64,000 nucleotides of DNA from Oscillospiraceae bacterium (GTDB lineage Bacteria; Bacillota; Clostridia; Oscillospirales; Acutalibacteraceae). Where the stretch lies: assembly GCA_029219165.1 (NCBI GenBank), contig JAQXSW010000028.1, positions 1-64,000 on the forward strand, read 5' to 3'. The notes under the pieces were generated by a model, which worked only from the letters and a program-made list of their open reading frames with translations, was not told where the DNA came from and did not search any database. Made by a program: the position numbers and the translations under genes. Shown here piece by piece: positions 24,640 through 33,578 of this stretch (the first letter of the stretch is position 1; every line of letters starts with the position of its first letter).

Positions 24640-26384
24640 TCGTAATCTTCCTCATCATCATCTCTGAACTCAAATTCCCGCATAAATACGTCAAAAGAAT
24701 CCTCTCTGTTTTCAATCACATCAAGTAAACGAGTAAAATCCTTTCTTGCACACCTAATTTTCCTGTCGTTCTGTGTTGCAAGGATTTCAAGAAAACGACT
24801 AATATTATTGCCTATTATATCTCTTGTTTCCGCAAAAGCTTCAGCAAACAAGCGTTCTGCACGTGCTAAAACAACCTTGTTAACTTCCTCATCTCTTGGA
24901 AGAATTTTAAGATTATCAAGAGTTTTTCTCTTTGCCGCAATTTCCTCTTCTGTCAGTTTAATGTTCTTGTTTAGTATGAGCGTACTCTTGGTTTCACCTG
25001 TTGAAACACATTTAACATCCACTTCAAGGATTCCGTTTATATCATAAGAAAATCTAACTTCACAGCACTCTTCCGCAGCCTTTTTCTTTGGAACATCTAT
25101 AGATATTTCACCAAGGAAAAGGTTATCCCTACAATACATGTTTTCCCCTTGGTATATTTTGAACACCATTTTATCCTGATTATCTGAAACAGTGTAATAT
25201 GTACCCATTTTACTTGCCGGAAGAGTTGTATTTCTTTCAATAATCGGAGAGAAAAGAGGGTCCTCATTTTTTGCTCTGTTTATGATATTAGTGCCCAAGG
25301 TAAAAGGACAAATATCCGTAAGAATCGTGTCCTTTATTTCCTCATTTCGCGCCTTAATACCGGAAACAACACCCGCTCCAATTCCAACAACCCTATCCGG
25401 ATCAATGTCAGCTTTCATTTCAACACCAATAAGGCTCTCTATATACTTTTGTACGGAGTGCATTTTTGAAGAACCACCAACCAAAACAACATAATCAAGG
25501 TCTTTTACCGTGAGATTTGCATCCCTAAGAGCCCTTCCAATCGGAATTTCTATACGTCTAAAAAGCGATGCAGACACTTCAACTAATTTTTTGTTTGTAA
25601 GTGTAACTGAGCACTCTTTACCGTCAATATTGGCGTACATTAAAACAGGCTCTGAACTGTTAAGTGCAATTTTGCACATTTCTGCTTGCTTTAATATTAT
25701 TGCCTTTGTCTCAGCCGAAAGTTCGGAAACGACAAGCCCATTTTCTTTGCAGAAATAGTCTGCAATTGCAATATTAAAATCGTCTCCGCCTAAGTGGTTA
25801 TCACCGGATACCGCCACAATTTCAATTATGTTGTCAAAGGCGTCAACAACCGACACGTCAAGTGTGCCGCCGCCAAGATCAACAACTAAAAATGTGGCGT
25901 CCTCATCATAGTTTTCTCTATATGCCAACGCTGCAGCGGATGGCTCATTGATGATTCTTTCAACAGTAAGGCCAGCCAGTTCACCTGCAAGTTTTGTAGC
26001 ATTTCTTCCATTATCATCAAAGTATGCAGGCACAGAAATAACTGCCTCTGTAACCTCTTCGCCAAGATATGCTTCCGCATCATCTTTAAGTTGGCGTATA
26101 ACAAAACTTGAAAGTTCGGGAGCTGTGAATTCCCTTCCTGCAAGTTGTATTTTGACATCAGTACCCATGAATCGCTTAAAGCTTGCCACCGTAAGCTCAG
26201 GATGTGAAATAAGTCTATCCTTTGCAATTTGACCAACTAAAATCTTTTCTCCGTCATCGTCAAACCCAACACAAGAAGGAGTTAAAAATTCACCTATTGA
26301 GTTTGGTATAAGAGTTGATTTTCCATCTTTGAATACACAAACAAGAGAGTTTGTAGTACCCAAGTCAATTCCAACAATAGCCAT
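24636..26384 (-). CDS. Hsp70-family chaperone, HscC-like
   Basis: A 582-residue Hsp70 homologue. The ATPase domain has GIDLGTTNSLV at the start, VVDLGGGTLDVSV, and the adenosine motif VLVGGSSKMHSV. A beta-sandwich substrate domain follows, with a short helical C-terminus ending in acidic residues. Shorter than DnaK and lacking its full lid, it matches the HscC-type group that pairs with membrane J proteins. The ATG at 26384 follows AAGGAAG by nine bases; a GTG three codons earlier abuts that site. It lies directly after tatD in the metG run. Confidence 0.88.
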   Translation of the reverse strand: MAIVGIDLGTTNSLVCVFKDGKSTLIPNSIGEFLTPSCVGFDDDGEKILVGQIAKDRLISHPELTVASFKRFMGTDVKIQLAGREFTAPELSSFVIRQLKDDAEAYLGEEVTEAVISVPAYFDDNGRNATKLAGELAGLTVERIINEPSAAALAYRENYDEDATFLVVDLGGGTLDVSVVDAFDNIIEIVAVSGDNHLGGDDFNIAIADYFCKENGLVVSELSAETKAIILKQAEMCKIALNSSEPVLMYANIDGKECSVTLTNKKLVEVSASLFRRIEIPIGRALRDANLTVKDLDYVVLVGGSSKMHSVQKYIESLIGVEMKADIDPDRVVGIGAGVVSGIKARNEEIKDTILTDICPFTLGTNIINRAKNEDPLFSPIIERNTTLPASKMGTYYTVSDNQDKMVFKIYQGENMYCRDNLFLGEISIDVPKKKAAEECCEVRFSYDINGILEVDVKCVSTGETKSTLILNKNIKLTEEEIAAKRKTLDNLKILPRDEEVNKVVLARAERLFAEAFAETRDIIGNNISRFLEILATQNDRKIRCARKDFTRLLDVIENREDSFDVFMREFEFRDDDEEDYE

Positions 26385-26398
26385 TTCATTCACTTCCT

Positions 26399-27178
26399 TT
26401 AAAGGTTATAAAGTCTTTTTGCATTCTCAGCAGTTATATTAAGAATTTCCTGTGGATCCATATTCTTTATTTCAGCAATTTTTTCTGCAACATACGCTAT
26501 GTATGAGGAGTCGTTCCTCTTTCCCCTAAAAGGTGTTGGCGCAAGGTAAGGGGCATCTGTTTCAAGGACAATAAATTCAAGTGGAATCTGCTCTACAACT
26601 TCAACAGTTTTTCTGGCATTCTTGAATGTTACAACGCCACCAATGCCAATGAACATGCCAAGTTTTACTATTTCTTTTGCCATTTCATAAGAGCCGGAGA
26701 AACAGTGAACAACACCCTTTGGTTTCATATCTTTAAGAATTCTCATAGTATCCTCATGAGCTTCTCTGTCATGAACAATAACAGGCAATTCGAGGCTTTT
26801 TCCAAGGTCTATTTGCCTTGTAAACAAATCAATTTGAGTATCCTTTGGAGCCGCATTCTCATAATAGTAGTCAAGGCCGATTTCCCCCACGGCAACAGCC
26901 TTTTCTTCGTTTTCAAGAAGTTCTCCAATAAGATCAAGGTCACCTTTTCTTTCCTCATTGGCCTTTTCGGGATGATATCCAAGAGCACCATACACAATGT
27001 CATATTTGTTTGCTAGTTTTAACACATTGGCAGATGATAAAAGGTCAACGCCACAGGTGACAACACCCGTGACGCCTTTTTCTTTTAAACCGGAAAGAAC
27101 CGAATCTTTGTCCTCTTTAAAAGCTTCATCATCATAATGTGCATGTGTATCAAAAATATTTGTATACAAGTTTTCCAT
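26399..27178 (-). CDS. tatD: TatD-family metal-dependent deoxyribonuclease
   Basis: A 259-residue TIM-barrel hydrolase. Metal ligands are visible in order: DTHAHYDD near the N-terminus, GEIGLDYY, VIVHDREAH, VHCFSGS and LETDAPYLAP. The family acts as 3'-5' exonuclease in DNA repair and in D-aminoacyl or oxidative damage responses. The start overlaps the metG stop by one base, a common metG-tatD arrangement in Firmicutes. Confidence 0.93.
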   Translation of the reverse strand: MENLYTNIFDTHAHYDDEAFKEDKDSVLSGLKEKGVTGVVTCGVDLLSSANVLKLANKYDIVYGALGYHPEKANEERKGDLDLIGELLENEEKAVAVGEIGLDYYYENAAPKDTQIDLFTRQIDLGKSLELPVIVHDREAHEDTMRILKDMKPKGVVHCFSGSYEMAKEIVKLGMFIGIGGVVTFKNARKTVEVVEQIPLEFIVLETDAPYLAPTPFRGKRNDSSYIAYVAEKIAEIKNMDPQEILNITAENAKRLYNL

Positions 27179-29142
27179 TATCTGATCTTTGCTCCTGTAG
27201 TTAAATCGTCTACAAAAATAACCCTTACGTCATCCTCTGCGCAGTCAGCTGCCAAAATCATTCCGCAGCTTTCAACACCACAGAGAGTAGCTGGCTTTAA
27301 GTTGGAAACTAAAATTACTTTTCTACCAACAAGCTCCTCCGGTTTATACCACTTAGCAATACCGGATGCTACTGTACGTTCACCTTCGCCATCATCAAGT
27401 GTGAGTTGTAAAAGTTTCTTTGCCTTCTTAACAGGAATACATTCCTTAATTTCTGCCACACGAAGTTCGACTTTAGCAAAGTCTTCAATACCAATTTGAG
27501 CAACACCCTCTATATTCCCAAGGGCTTTCTTGTTGTTTTCAACTTCTGCCTCAGCAGCTGCCTTTTGACGTTCCTCTACAGTCTTCAGCATTTCATCCTT
27601 ATCAACACGCTGGAAGAGAGGCTTTGCCTCTCCAACTTTAATGCCGGCATTTAGAACACCAAAAGATGAAAGTGAGTCATAATCATCACCGTTCATGTTT
27701 GTCTGGGCAAAAATCGCAGCAGAAGTGTCAGGTGTGAACGGCTTTAACATTACAGCAAGAAAACGAATTGCCTCAAGAAGGTTATAAAGAACTGTTCCAA
27801 GTCTTTCTTTCTGCGATTCATCCTTTGCCAAAGCCCAAGGTGCAGTTTCATCAATGTACTTGTTTGCACGCTTTGCAATACCAAGAACTGTGTCAAGAGC
27901 ATCTGCCATTCTGTATTCAGATATAAATTCTTCAACCTTTGAAACAGCGTTAAGACAAGTCTTTGCAAGATCATTGTCAAGAGCTTTTTCGTCTGCATTT
28001 CCTTCTACAGGTTTTTGAATTTCACCATCAAAATACTTGTTGGTCATGGCAATTGTTCTGTTAACAAGATTACCAATTGTATTTGCAAGATCTGAGTTAT
28101 AGCGTTCAATCATTGTTTCATAAGTAATTGAACCGTCAGATGTATAAGGCATTTCAGAAAGAAGATAGTAGCGAACAGCGTCTACACCGAAGAGTTCAAC
28201 AAGGTCATCAGCGTAAATTACATTACCGCGTGACTTAGACATTTTGTCTGTTCCAAAAAGAAGCCAAGGATGTCCAAAAACTTGCTTTGGAAGTGGCTCA
28301 CCAAGTGCCATTAACATAATTGGCCAATAGATTGTATGGAAACGAACAATGTCTTTTCCGATAATATGAACATCAGCAGGCCAGAACTTCTTATACTGTT
28401 CACTTGAACCATCCGGGTCATATCCAATTGCTGTAATATAGTTTGAAAGTGCGTCAATCCAAACATAGACAACATGCTTATCGTCAAATGTTACCGGAAT
28501 ACCCCACTTAAACGAAGTACGAGAAACACAGAGGTCTTGAAGACCTGGTTTTATAAAGTTATTGAGCATTTCTTTCTTTCTTTGCTCCGGATAGATAAAG
28601 TTTTCATTACTCTCTATGAAGTCCTCAAGTCTCTTTTGGTATTTAGAGAGTTTTAAGAAATATGCCTCTTCCTTTGTAGGCTTAACTTCTCTTCCACAGT
28701 CTGGACAACAGCCGTTTTCGTCAAGCTGCGATTCAGTCCAGAATGATTCACAAGGTGTACAGTAAAGACCTTCATACTCCGACTTGTAAATATCCCCTTG
28801 GTCATAGAGTTTCTTGAAGATTTTTTGAACTACCTTTTCATGGTAATCATCTGTTGTACGAATAAATTTATCATATGTTGTATTAAGGAGATCACATATT
28901 CCGCGAATTTCTCCGGCAACCTTGTCAACATACTCCTTTGGAGTAACATTTGCAGCTTTTGCGTACTCCTCAATTTTCTGTCCGTGCTCATCTGTTCCTG
29001 TGAGGAAGAAAACGTCGTAGCCCTGCATTCGTTTATACCTCGCAAGAGCGTCAGTCATAACGATTTCATAGGTGTTACCTATGTGAGGCTTACGAGATGT
29101 GTAAGCAATGGCAGTGGTAATATAATACTTTCCTTTTTCCAC
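27178..29142 (-). CDS. metG: Methionyl-tRNA synthetase
   Basis: A 654-residue class I synthetase. The HIGN signature (RKPHIGNTYE) is near the N-terminus; a zinc knuckle has CTPC and CPDC; DKMSKSRGN is the KMSKS loop. The C-terminal about 110 residues form the EMAP/Trbp111-like tRNA-binding OB-fold found in dimeric MetRS. The start is GTG at 29142, with AAAGGAGG nine bases upstream. No T-box leader was seen upstream. It is the first gene of metG-tatD-Hsp70-J protein. Confidence 0.97.
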   Translation of the reverse strand: MEKGKYYITTAIAYTSRKPHIGNTYEIVMTDALARYKRMQGYDVFFLTGTDEHGQKIEEYAKAANVTPKEYVDKVAGEIRGICDLLNTTYDKFIRTTDDYHEKVVQKIFKKLYDQGDIYKSEYEGLYCTPCESFWTESQLDENGCCPDCGREVKPTKEEAYFLKLSKYQKRLEDFIESNENFIYPEQRKKEMLNNFIKPGLQDLCVSRTSFKWGIPVTFDDKHVVYVWIDALSNYITAIGYDPDGSSEQYKKFWPADVHIIGKDIVRFHTIYWPIMLMALGEPLPKQVFGHPWLLFGTDKMSKSRGNVIYADDLVELFGVDAVRYYLLSEMPYTSDGSITYETMIERYNSDLANTIGNLVNRTIAMTNKYFDGEIQKPVEGNADEKALDNDLAKTCLNAVSKVEEFISEYRMADALDTVLGIAKRANKYIDETAPWALAKDESQKERLGTVLYNLLEAIRFLAVMLKPFTPDTSAAIFAQTNMNGDDYDSLSSFGVLNAGIKVGEAKPLFQRVDKDEMLKTVEERQKAAAEAEVENNKKALGNIEGVAQIGIEDFAKVELRVAEIKECIPVKKAKKLLQLTLDDGEGERTVASGIAKWYKPEELVGRKVILVSNLKPATLCGVESCGMILAADCAEDDVRVIFVDDLTTGAKIR

Positions 29143-29234
29143 CGTTTTTTCCTCCTTTTAATTATTATTGTCTTATTTATAAAACTTATAAAACAATGGC
29201 ATTATTCTATCACAAATATATACTATTAACAAGC

Positions 29235-29267
29235 AAAAAAAACAGCGCCGGGCATTTTGACCGACGC
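29235..29267 (-). terminator. Terminator after the 88-residue gene
   Basis: On the minus strand GCGTCGG and CCGGCGC pair (one G-T) around a 9-base loop and are followed by TG and eight Ts. It separates the small gene from metG. Confidence 0.75.
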
Positions 29268-29273
29268 ATTTTT

Positions 29274-29540
29274 TCATTTCATTTTGCTTCTTAAATTTGA
29301 AACAGTCTCCATTAACTTTTTGTTTGAAAAAACCTTGGCTGATGCTTCACCAACTGTTTTATTTTCTCCTGAAGCCATTTCATTTAAACTGAACTGAATT
29401 TCAAGTTCACGAAAATACTTATCTATATCCTTTTCTTCATTTGCCGCAAAAGATTCCCACTGTTTTTTCATTTCAAGTAGCTCCTCATTGTCGGCAAGAC
29501 TATCTAGATTTGAAAAATCTAGCCTTCCACGATCATTCAC
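29274..29540 (-). CDS. Small acidic helical protein of unknown function
   Basis: An 88-residue protein, soluble and almost entirely helical by composition. There are charged stretches (NEELLEMKKQWESFAANEE) and a C-terminal basic end. The GTG start at 29540 has AAGGGG seven bases upstream. It has its own terminator, so it is a single-gene unit between metG and repeat array E. I do not recognise a family. Confidence 0.6.
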   Translation of the reverse strand: MNDRGRLDFSNLDSLADNEELLEMKKQWESFAANEEKDIDKYFRELEIQFSLNEMASGENKTVGEASAKVFSNKKLMETVSNLRSKMK

Positions 29541-29601
29541 AACAAAACCCCTTCTATTGTTTATGTCTAAATTTTAAATGAATAACCTCACCTTGTCAAG
29601 A

Positions 29602-29715
29602 GGGGACGGTTCTTCGTTGTCGGGGACGGTTCTCTGTTGTCGGGGACGGTTCTCTGTTGTCGAGAACCGTCCCCAGTTGCAGAGAACCGTCCCCAGTTGC
29701 CGAGAACCGTCCCCA
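29602..29715. repeat. 20-bp repeat array E (3 forward + 3 inverted copies)
   Basis: Three GGGGACGGTTCTC-type copies (the first with TTCTTCG) and three GAGAACCGTCCCC copies meet head to head with GTTGTCG and AGTTGC-type linkers. The array lies in the 326-bp divergent space between the 88-residue gene and the lipase gene. The remaining 150 bp to the lipase start are AT-rich with a TATAAT-like box near 29820 but no good -35. Confidence 0.95.
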
Positions 29716-29866
29716 AATTCACCCAACATTCACACTTGTAAACTATTTCAAACATTGTTACAATTTTAACCATAATTATTTTGTTCTTTTGTTGATAGAA
29801 AAAATTGAGTAAAAAAACTATAATATTTTTGTTAAAAAATTATGAATAAAAAGGAGATAATTCACA

Positions 29867-31048
29867 ATGGAGTTAAAAACAAATTACCCTATGGTCCTTG
29901 TTCACGGAATGCTTGGTTTCGGAAAAGATGAACTTATGAACCGCTTTATGCCATACTGGGGAATGCTTGCAGGAAGCATGGAGCAATACCTTGAAGACTT
30001 GGGATTTGAGGTTTACTGCCCATCCGTAGGTAAGTATTCAAGTGCTTGGGACAGAGCATGTGAACTTTACGCTCAACTTGTGGGTGGTACAGTAGACTAT
30101 GGTGTAGCTCACTCAAAAAAATATGGACATAAGCGTTTCGGAAGAACTTATAAGAAACCTCTCTTCGAAGGTTTCGGACCGGACAAGAAAATCAACCTTT
30201 GGGGTCACTCATTTGGCGGCGCAACAGTTAGACTCTTTGCTACTCTAATGGCAAAAGGCTCAGAAGCTGAAAGAGCTGCAACACCGGAAGACGAACTTTC
30301 AGATCTTTTCAAAGGTGGCAAAGAAGATTGGATCTTCTCAATCACAGCAGTTGCTTCAGTTCATGAAGGTACAACACTCCTCTACTCTGCAAAAGACATC
30401 TTAGACAAATTAGAGGATGTTACATACATGCTTGCAAACCTCAGCGGAAACAACCCTCTTGGATGGTTTTATGAAAGCCACATGGAACAGTGGGACCTCT
30501 GTGGATTTGAAAATGGAAAGGTAGTAAGTAAACCATTCTCAAGAGAAAATCAAAAGAGAGTTAAGGAAAGTCACGACAACGTATGGTATGACCTTACAAT
30601 GCAGGGAGCAAAAGAAGTTAACGAAGGAATTGAATGTCTTCCAAATGTATACTACTTCTCATGGCCTTGCTGCAAAACAAGCCAAAAGTTTGCATCGTTC
30701 AAACCACGCCAGACACCACAATTTTCAATGTGTCCTCTCTTCTGGCCATTCTCTCGCTCAATCGGTAACTATCCAAAGAACACCGTAGATGATTATCCAA
30801 TTGACGAGCACTGGCTTGCAAACGATGGTCTTGTTCCTACAATTTCCGAAACAGCTCCTTTCAACGAGCCACACATGGATCTACATGACCTTAAAGGCGA
30901 ACCAAAGAAGGGTATATGGTATGTATATGACACATTCCATGAAGATCACCTTGGTATTATTGGTGGATTCCTTCTTCCTACAAACACAGCTTATATTAGA
31001 GATATATTTTACAACCATGCTCGTCTTCTCTGCCAACTTAATAAATAA
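29867..31048 (+). CDS. Lipase of the Staphylococcus/Geobacillus type, no signal peptide
   Basis: A 393-residue alpha/beta hydrolase. The N-terminus PMVLVHGMLGFGKDE leads to the conserved WDRACELYAQLVGGTVDYG (61-79) and HSKKYGHKRFGRTY (82-95), which carry Asp and two His of the structural zinc site in the family I.5 lipases. The nucleophile is Ser115 in GHSFGG, the acid is in LANDGLVPT and the His in HEDHLG. The residue after the catalytic His-Leu is Gly, where secreted homologues have a calcium-binding Glu. There is no signal peptide, so it is probably cytoplasmic. AAGGAG precedes the ATG; a terminator follows. Confidence 0.88.
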   Translation: MELKTNYPMVLVHGMLGFGKDELMNRFMPYWGMLAGSMEQYLEDLGFEVYCPSVGKYSSAWDRACELYAQLVGGTVDYGVAHSKKYGHKRFGRTYKKPLFEGFGPDKKINLWGHSFGGATVRLFATLMAKGSEAERAATPEDELSDLFKGGKEDWIFSITAVASVHEGTTLLYSAKDILDKLEDVTYMLANLSGNNPLGWFYESHMEQWDLCGFENGKVVSKPFSRENQKRVKESHDNVWYDLTMQGAKEVNEGIECLPNVYYFSWPCCKTSQKFASFKPRQTPQFSMCPLFWPFSRSIGNYPKNTVDDYPIDEHWLANDGLVPTISETAPFNEPHMDLHDLKGEPKKGIWYVYDTFHEDHLGIIGGFLLPTNTAYIRDIFYNHARLLCQLNK

Positions 31049-31071
31049 TGGCAACAAAAAAAGCAATAAAA

Positions 31072-31100
31072 AAACCCGCTCAGCCGAGCGGGTTTTTTAT
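31072..31100. terminator. Bidirectional terminator
   Basis: AAACCCGCTC (31072-31081) and GAGCGGGTTT (31086-31095) pair around AGCC; T runs follow on both strands. It separates the convergent lipase and membrane-protein genes. Confidence 0.9.
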
Positions 31101-31101
31101 T

Positions 31102-31623
31102 TTAAAATAATGCCGGGAGACCATATGAAAGAATGGCCATTATTATTCCTGCAATAGCAACTCCAACTGCTATTACCGGAAATGAATCCTTAATTTTCAT
31201 ATTGAGAAGAGAAGCTACAAGCGCACCTGTCCAACCACCTGTACCGGGAAGTGGAATTGCAACGAAAGCTAAAAGCCCCCACTTTTCCCACTTGCTGTTT
31301 TTAACTTCTTCGCCCTTCTTCTTTCCCCTGTTTTCAAGTTTCTCAACAAGTTTTACAAGGATTCCATGCTTCTTCATAAAAGCAAAGATTTTCTTTATAA
31401 AGAGAAGGATGAAAGGAATTGGAAGTATGTTGCCAATGTAGCAGATGATCATTGCAGGAACAAGTTTTACACCAAGTAGACTTGCTGCAATTAATCCACC
31501 ACGAAGTTCTAAAACCGGCAACAATGAAATAAGAAACACAATAAGTTCGTTTCTATATACAAAACCATCAGAAAAGGCACCGGTAAAAAATTCAACGAGA
31601 GAATTTGCCAATGTTTCCGTCAT
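31102..31623 (-). CDS. Small multidrug-export-like membrane protein
   Basis: A 173-residue integral membrane protein of the family annotated as small multi-drug export (Pfam Sm_multidrug_ex). Visible features are LPVLELRGGLIAA near residue 35, the conserved PLPGTGGWTGAL, and four or so hydrophobic segments. Transport function is an annotation inherited from the family, with little direct proof. The ATG at 31623 follows AGGTGG by eight bases; a GTG at 31635 sits inside that site. It follows the NUDIX gene by 15 bp. Confidence 0.82.
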   Translation of the reverse strand: MTETLANSLVEFFTGAFSDGFVYRNELIVFLISLLPVLELRGGLIAASLLGVKLVPAMIICYIGNILPIPFILLFIKKIFAFMKKHGILVKLVEKLENRGKKKGEEVKNSKWEKWGLLAFVAIPLPGTGGWTGALVASLLNMKIKDSFPVIAVGVAIAGIIMAILSYGLPALF

Positions 31624-31638
31624 ATGGATATCCACCTT

Positions 31639-32358
31639 TTAGTTTATAAGATTCTTTTCCATTAAGAATGCTCTTGCATCAGTAAGAATTTTCTTATCAT
31701 TTTCAAATTTAAGGCGTTTTTGAGAATTCTCAAATGTTAGCCAAGAATAATCCTCTATTTCAGACTCTTGAATAACCGTATTCGTGTCATTTGTACTTGC
31801 CACATAAATGTGTACAGTTTTTTCAACCTTACCTTGAATCATGTATTCAGAAGTGGTTTTAAAGCCGGGAATAATTTCAATATGAATACCTGTTTCCTCA
31901 AGTACTTCACGCATTGCTGTTTCCTCATCAGATTCACCCATTTCAACGTGGCCCTTCGGAAAGCTCCAGTGTGCACTGCGCTTATTCTTAATTACAAGGA
32001 AACGGTATTCCTCATTAATTTTTCTGAATACTATTGCACCGCATGAACGCTCATACAAACATTGTATGTTTTCCGGTCCAAAAAATTCCAAACCGGCTTT
32101 AACATCATTAATTATGAATTTCTTACTCTTTGGTGCTACTACATAGTATTTTTCACCGTTTTTTTCAAATGATGCAGTAATGCGTCCATCAAATGTTTTT
32201 ACTGGGTGATTAATTCCCAGGACAAAAGCTTTTAATTTTTCTCTTTTCTGTGAAGTAACGAAATCAATTTCCCCGAAATTCAGATTGTATGTGATACCAT
32301 GTTCATCTGTCGAAAAAATAGGAGTAGTTACCTTCACTCTGACAAATCTGCCAAGCAT
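31639..32358 (-). CDS. NUDIX hydrolase with extra N-terminal domain
   Basis: A 239-residue protein. The C-terminal half is a NUDIX fold with an intact box (GHVEMGESDEETAMREVLEETG, shown here as GHVEMGE / REVLEETG), which hydrolyses nucleoside-diphosphate-linked compounds. It also carries the diadenosine-polyphosphate-hydrolase-like FPKGHVE. The first about 105 residues form a separate domain containing LGRFVRVKVTTPIFSTDEHG and a Gly-poor beta pattern that I do not recognise. It has its own promoter and a short leader with two hairpins. The upstream macro-domain gene suggests ADP-ribose metabolism, an inference only. Confidence 0.87.
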   Translation of the reverse strand: MLGRFVRVKVTTPIFSTDEHGITYNLNFGEIDFVTSQKREKLKAFVLGINHPVKTFDGRITASFEKNGEKYYVVAPKSKKFIINDVKAGLEFFGPENIQCLYERSCGAIVFRKINEEYRFLVIKNKRSAHWSFPKGHVEMGESDEETAMREVLEETGIHIEIIPGFKTTSEYMIQGKVEKTVHIYVASTNDTNTVIQESEIEDYSWLTFENSQKRLKFENDKKILTDARAFLMEKNLIN

Positions 32359-32418
32359 GTGTATACCCCCAATATGGTGCTACGCACCCGAAAGCGACAA
32401 AAGTCGCCAAGACAATTT
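32359..32418 (-). ncRNA. Structured 5' leader of the NUDIX gene (candidate)
   Basis: On the minus strand, between the predicted start of transcription and the ATG, two small hairpins lie in tandem: GCGAC-TTTT-GTCGC, then GGTGC-GTA-GCACC, followed by a GGGGG ribosome binding site. It is too short for any riboswitch class I know. Confidence 0.4.
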
Positions 32419-32424
32419 GGGAAA

Positions 32425-32453
32425 ATTATACTCTCTTTTATATACTACTTCAA
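32425..32453 (-). promoter_or_regulatory. Predicted promoter of the NUDIX gene
   Basis: On the minus strand TTGAAG and a perfect TATAAT are 17 bp apart (complements at 32448-32453 and 32425-32430). Confidence 0.7.
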
Positions 32454-32509
32454 GAAAAAATTTTGTAAAAATAAAAATTAACAATAATGAAATATTATTA
32501 AAAGAAAAA

Positions 32510-32544
32510 TTGTAAAAGCTCGAATGAGCAAGTCATTCGAGCTT
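32510..32544 (-). terminator. Terminator after the macro-domain gene
   Basis: AAGCTCGAATGA (32516-32527) pairs with TCATTCGAGCTT (32533-32544) around a 5-base loop. TTTTACAATTTTT follows on the minus strand, so the NUDIX gene is probably transcribed separately. Confidence 0.75.
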
Positions 32545-32550
32545 AACACA

Positions 32551-33549
32551 TCATAATGTGCACTGATCGTATTTGAATAGCGCTTCATTGATTTCAAAAA
32601 TGTTATACTTTTTATTTTCAATGAAGTAGCCGACAATTACGTCAAACAGGCTACTGTTTGAAAGTGCAAATCCTGCTTTCATCAGCATTTCATCTGTTTC
32701 TTCTATGGAAAGTTCAAGGGCTATTGCAAAAGCAAGTACGGTATTCTTAGAGGGCTTATAGTTCTTGTTACTTTTAATTTTTGAAAAAAGTTTTCTGTCC
32801 ACGTTTGCCTTTTTATAGCACTCAGGATCTGTCATGCCTTTTTCGTCTATTTTTCTAAGAAGCATATCAGAAAAACCTTCGTCAAGAACAAAGTACGGAA
32901 CATCATCTAAAGAACATAGTTCCTTTTGAAGAGGCTCCGGTTCACAGCAAATTTTTTCAAGGGCATATTTTGCCTGAAGTTCTCTTTCATAACCTCTACT
33001 AAAGCGTATTTCAGATGCTTCAACATAGTTTTGGTCTATATATGCCTGTACTTCTTTATAAAGAGTTTGACTTATTTCAAAACCAAGCTTGTCAAAGACA
33101 ACTATATAGACAGTCAAATCATCATGAGTAAATAGAAAACCTGAAATTTCAGAGACGGCGACATCTAAAGCGTCAGCTTTAGGATAGCCGTATACGCCGG
33201 AGGAAATGAGTGGAAAGGCAACTGATTCACACCCATTTTCCACAGCAAGATTTAAGGAGTTTCTGTAACATGAGCGAAGAAGGTGCTCTTCCCCGTCATT
33301 TCCTCCGTTCCAAACGGGACCGGCGGTGTGAATGACGTACTTTGCCGGCAAGTTATAACCACCGGTTATTTTTGCTTCACCTGTCTTGCAGCCGTGAAGC
33401 GTGCGGCATTCGTCCAGAAGCTTTGGTCCCGCAGCTTTGTGAATGGCACCGTCTACACCGCCTCCGCCAAGGAGGGTTGTGTTAGCAGCATTCACTATTG
33501 CGTCACATTCAAGAGTTGTAATGTCTGCTCTAATGACATGTAAAGGCAT
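32551..33549 (-). CDS. Macro-domain ADP-ribose hydrolase fused to a helical C-terminal domain
   Basis: A 332-residue protein. Residues 1-170 are a macro domain: IVNAANTTLLGGGGVDGAIH, written here as IVNAANTTLLGGGG / VDGAIH, and SSGVYGYP, the ligand loops of ADP-ribose and O-acetyl-ADP-ribose hydrolases. The last about 110 residues are all-helical with an XRE-like pattern (KLFSKIKSN, PSKNTVLAFAIAL, IEETDEMLMKAGF). Such C-terminal regions occur on other proteins in gut Firmicutes; DNA or protein binding is a guess. GGAGTGA precedes the ATG. It is 29 bp downstream of the vWA gene. Confidence 0.9.
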   Translation of the reverse strand: MPLHVIRADITTLECDAIVNAANTTLLGGGGVDGAIHKAAGPKLLDECRTLHGCKTGEAKITGGYNLPAKYVIHTAGPVWNGGNDGEEHLLRSCYRNSLNLAVENGCESVAFPLISSGVYGYPKADALDVAVSEISGFLFTHDDLTVYIVVFDKLGFEISQTLYKEVQAYIDQNYVEASEIRFSRGYERELQAKYALEKICCEPEPLQKELCSLDDVPYFVLDEGFSDMLLRKIDEKGMTDPECYKKANVDRKLFSKIKSNKNYKPSKNTVLAFAIALELSIEETDEMLMKAGFALSNSSLFDVIVGYFIENKKYNIFEINEALFKYDQCTL

Positions 33550-33578
33550 TTTACTTCACTCCCATAAAACCGTTTAAA

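Noticed and set aside
29143-29273. T-box riboswitch upstream of metG
   Set aside because: The 130-bp gap contains the preceding gene's terminator and an AT-rich stretch only; no T-box sequence or antiterminator fold was seen.
32359-32418. Guanidine-II (mini-ykkC) riboswitch
   Set aside because: There are two tandem hairpins, but neither has the ACGR loop required for that class.
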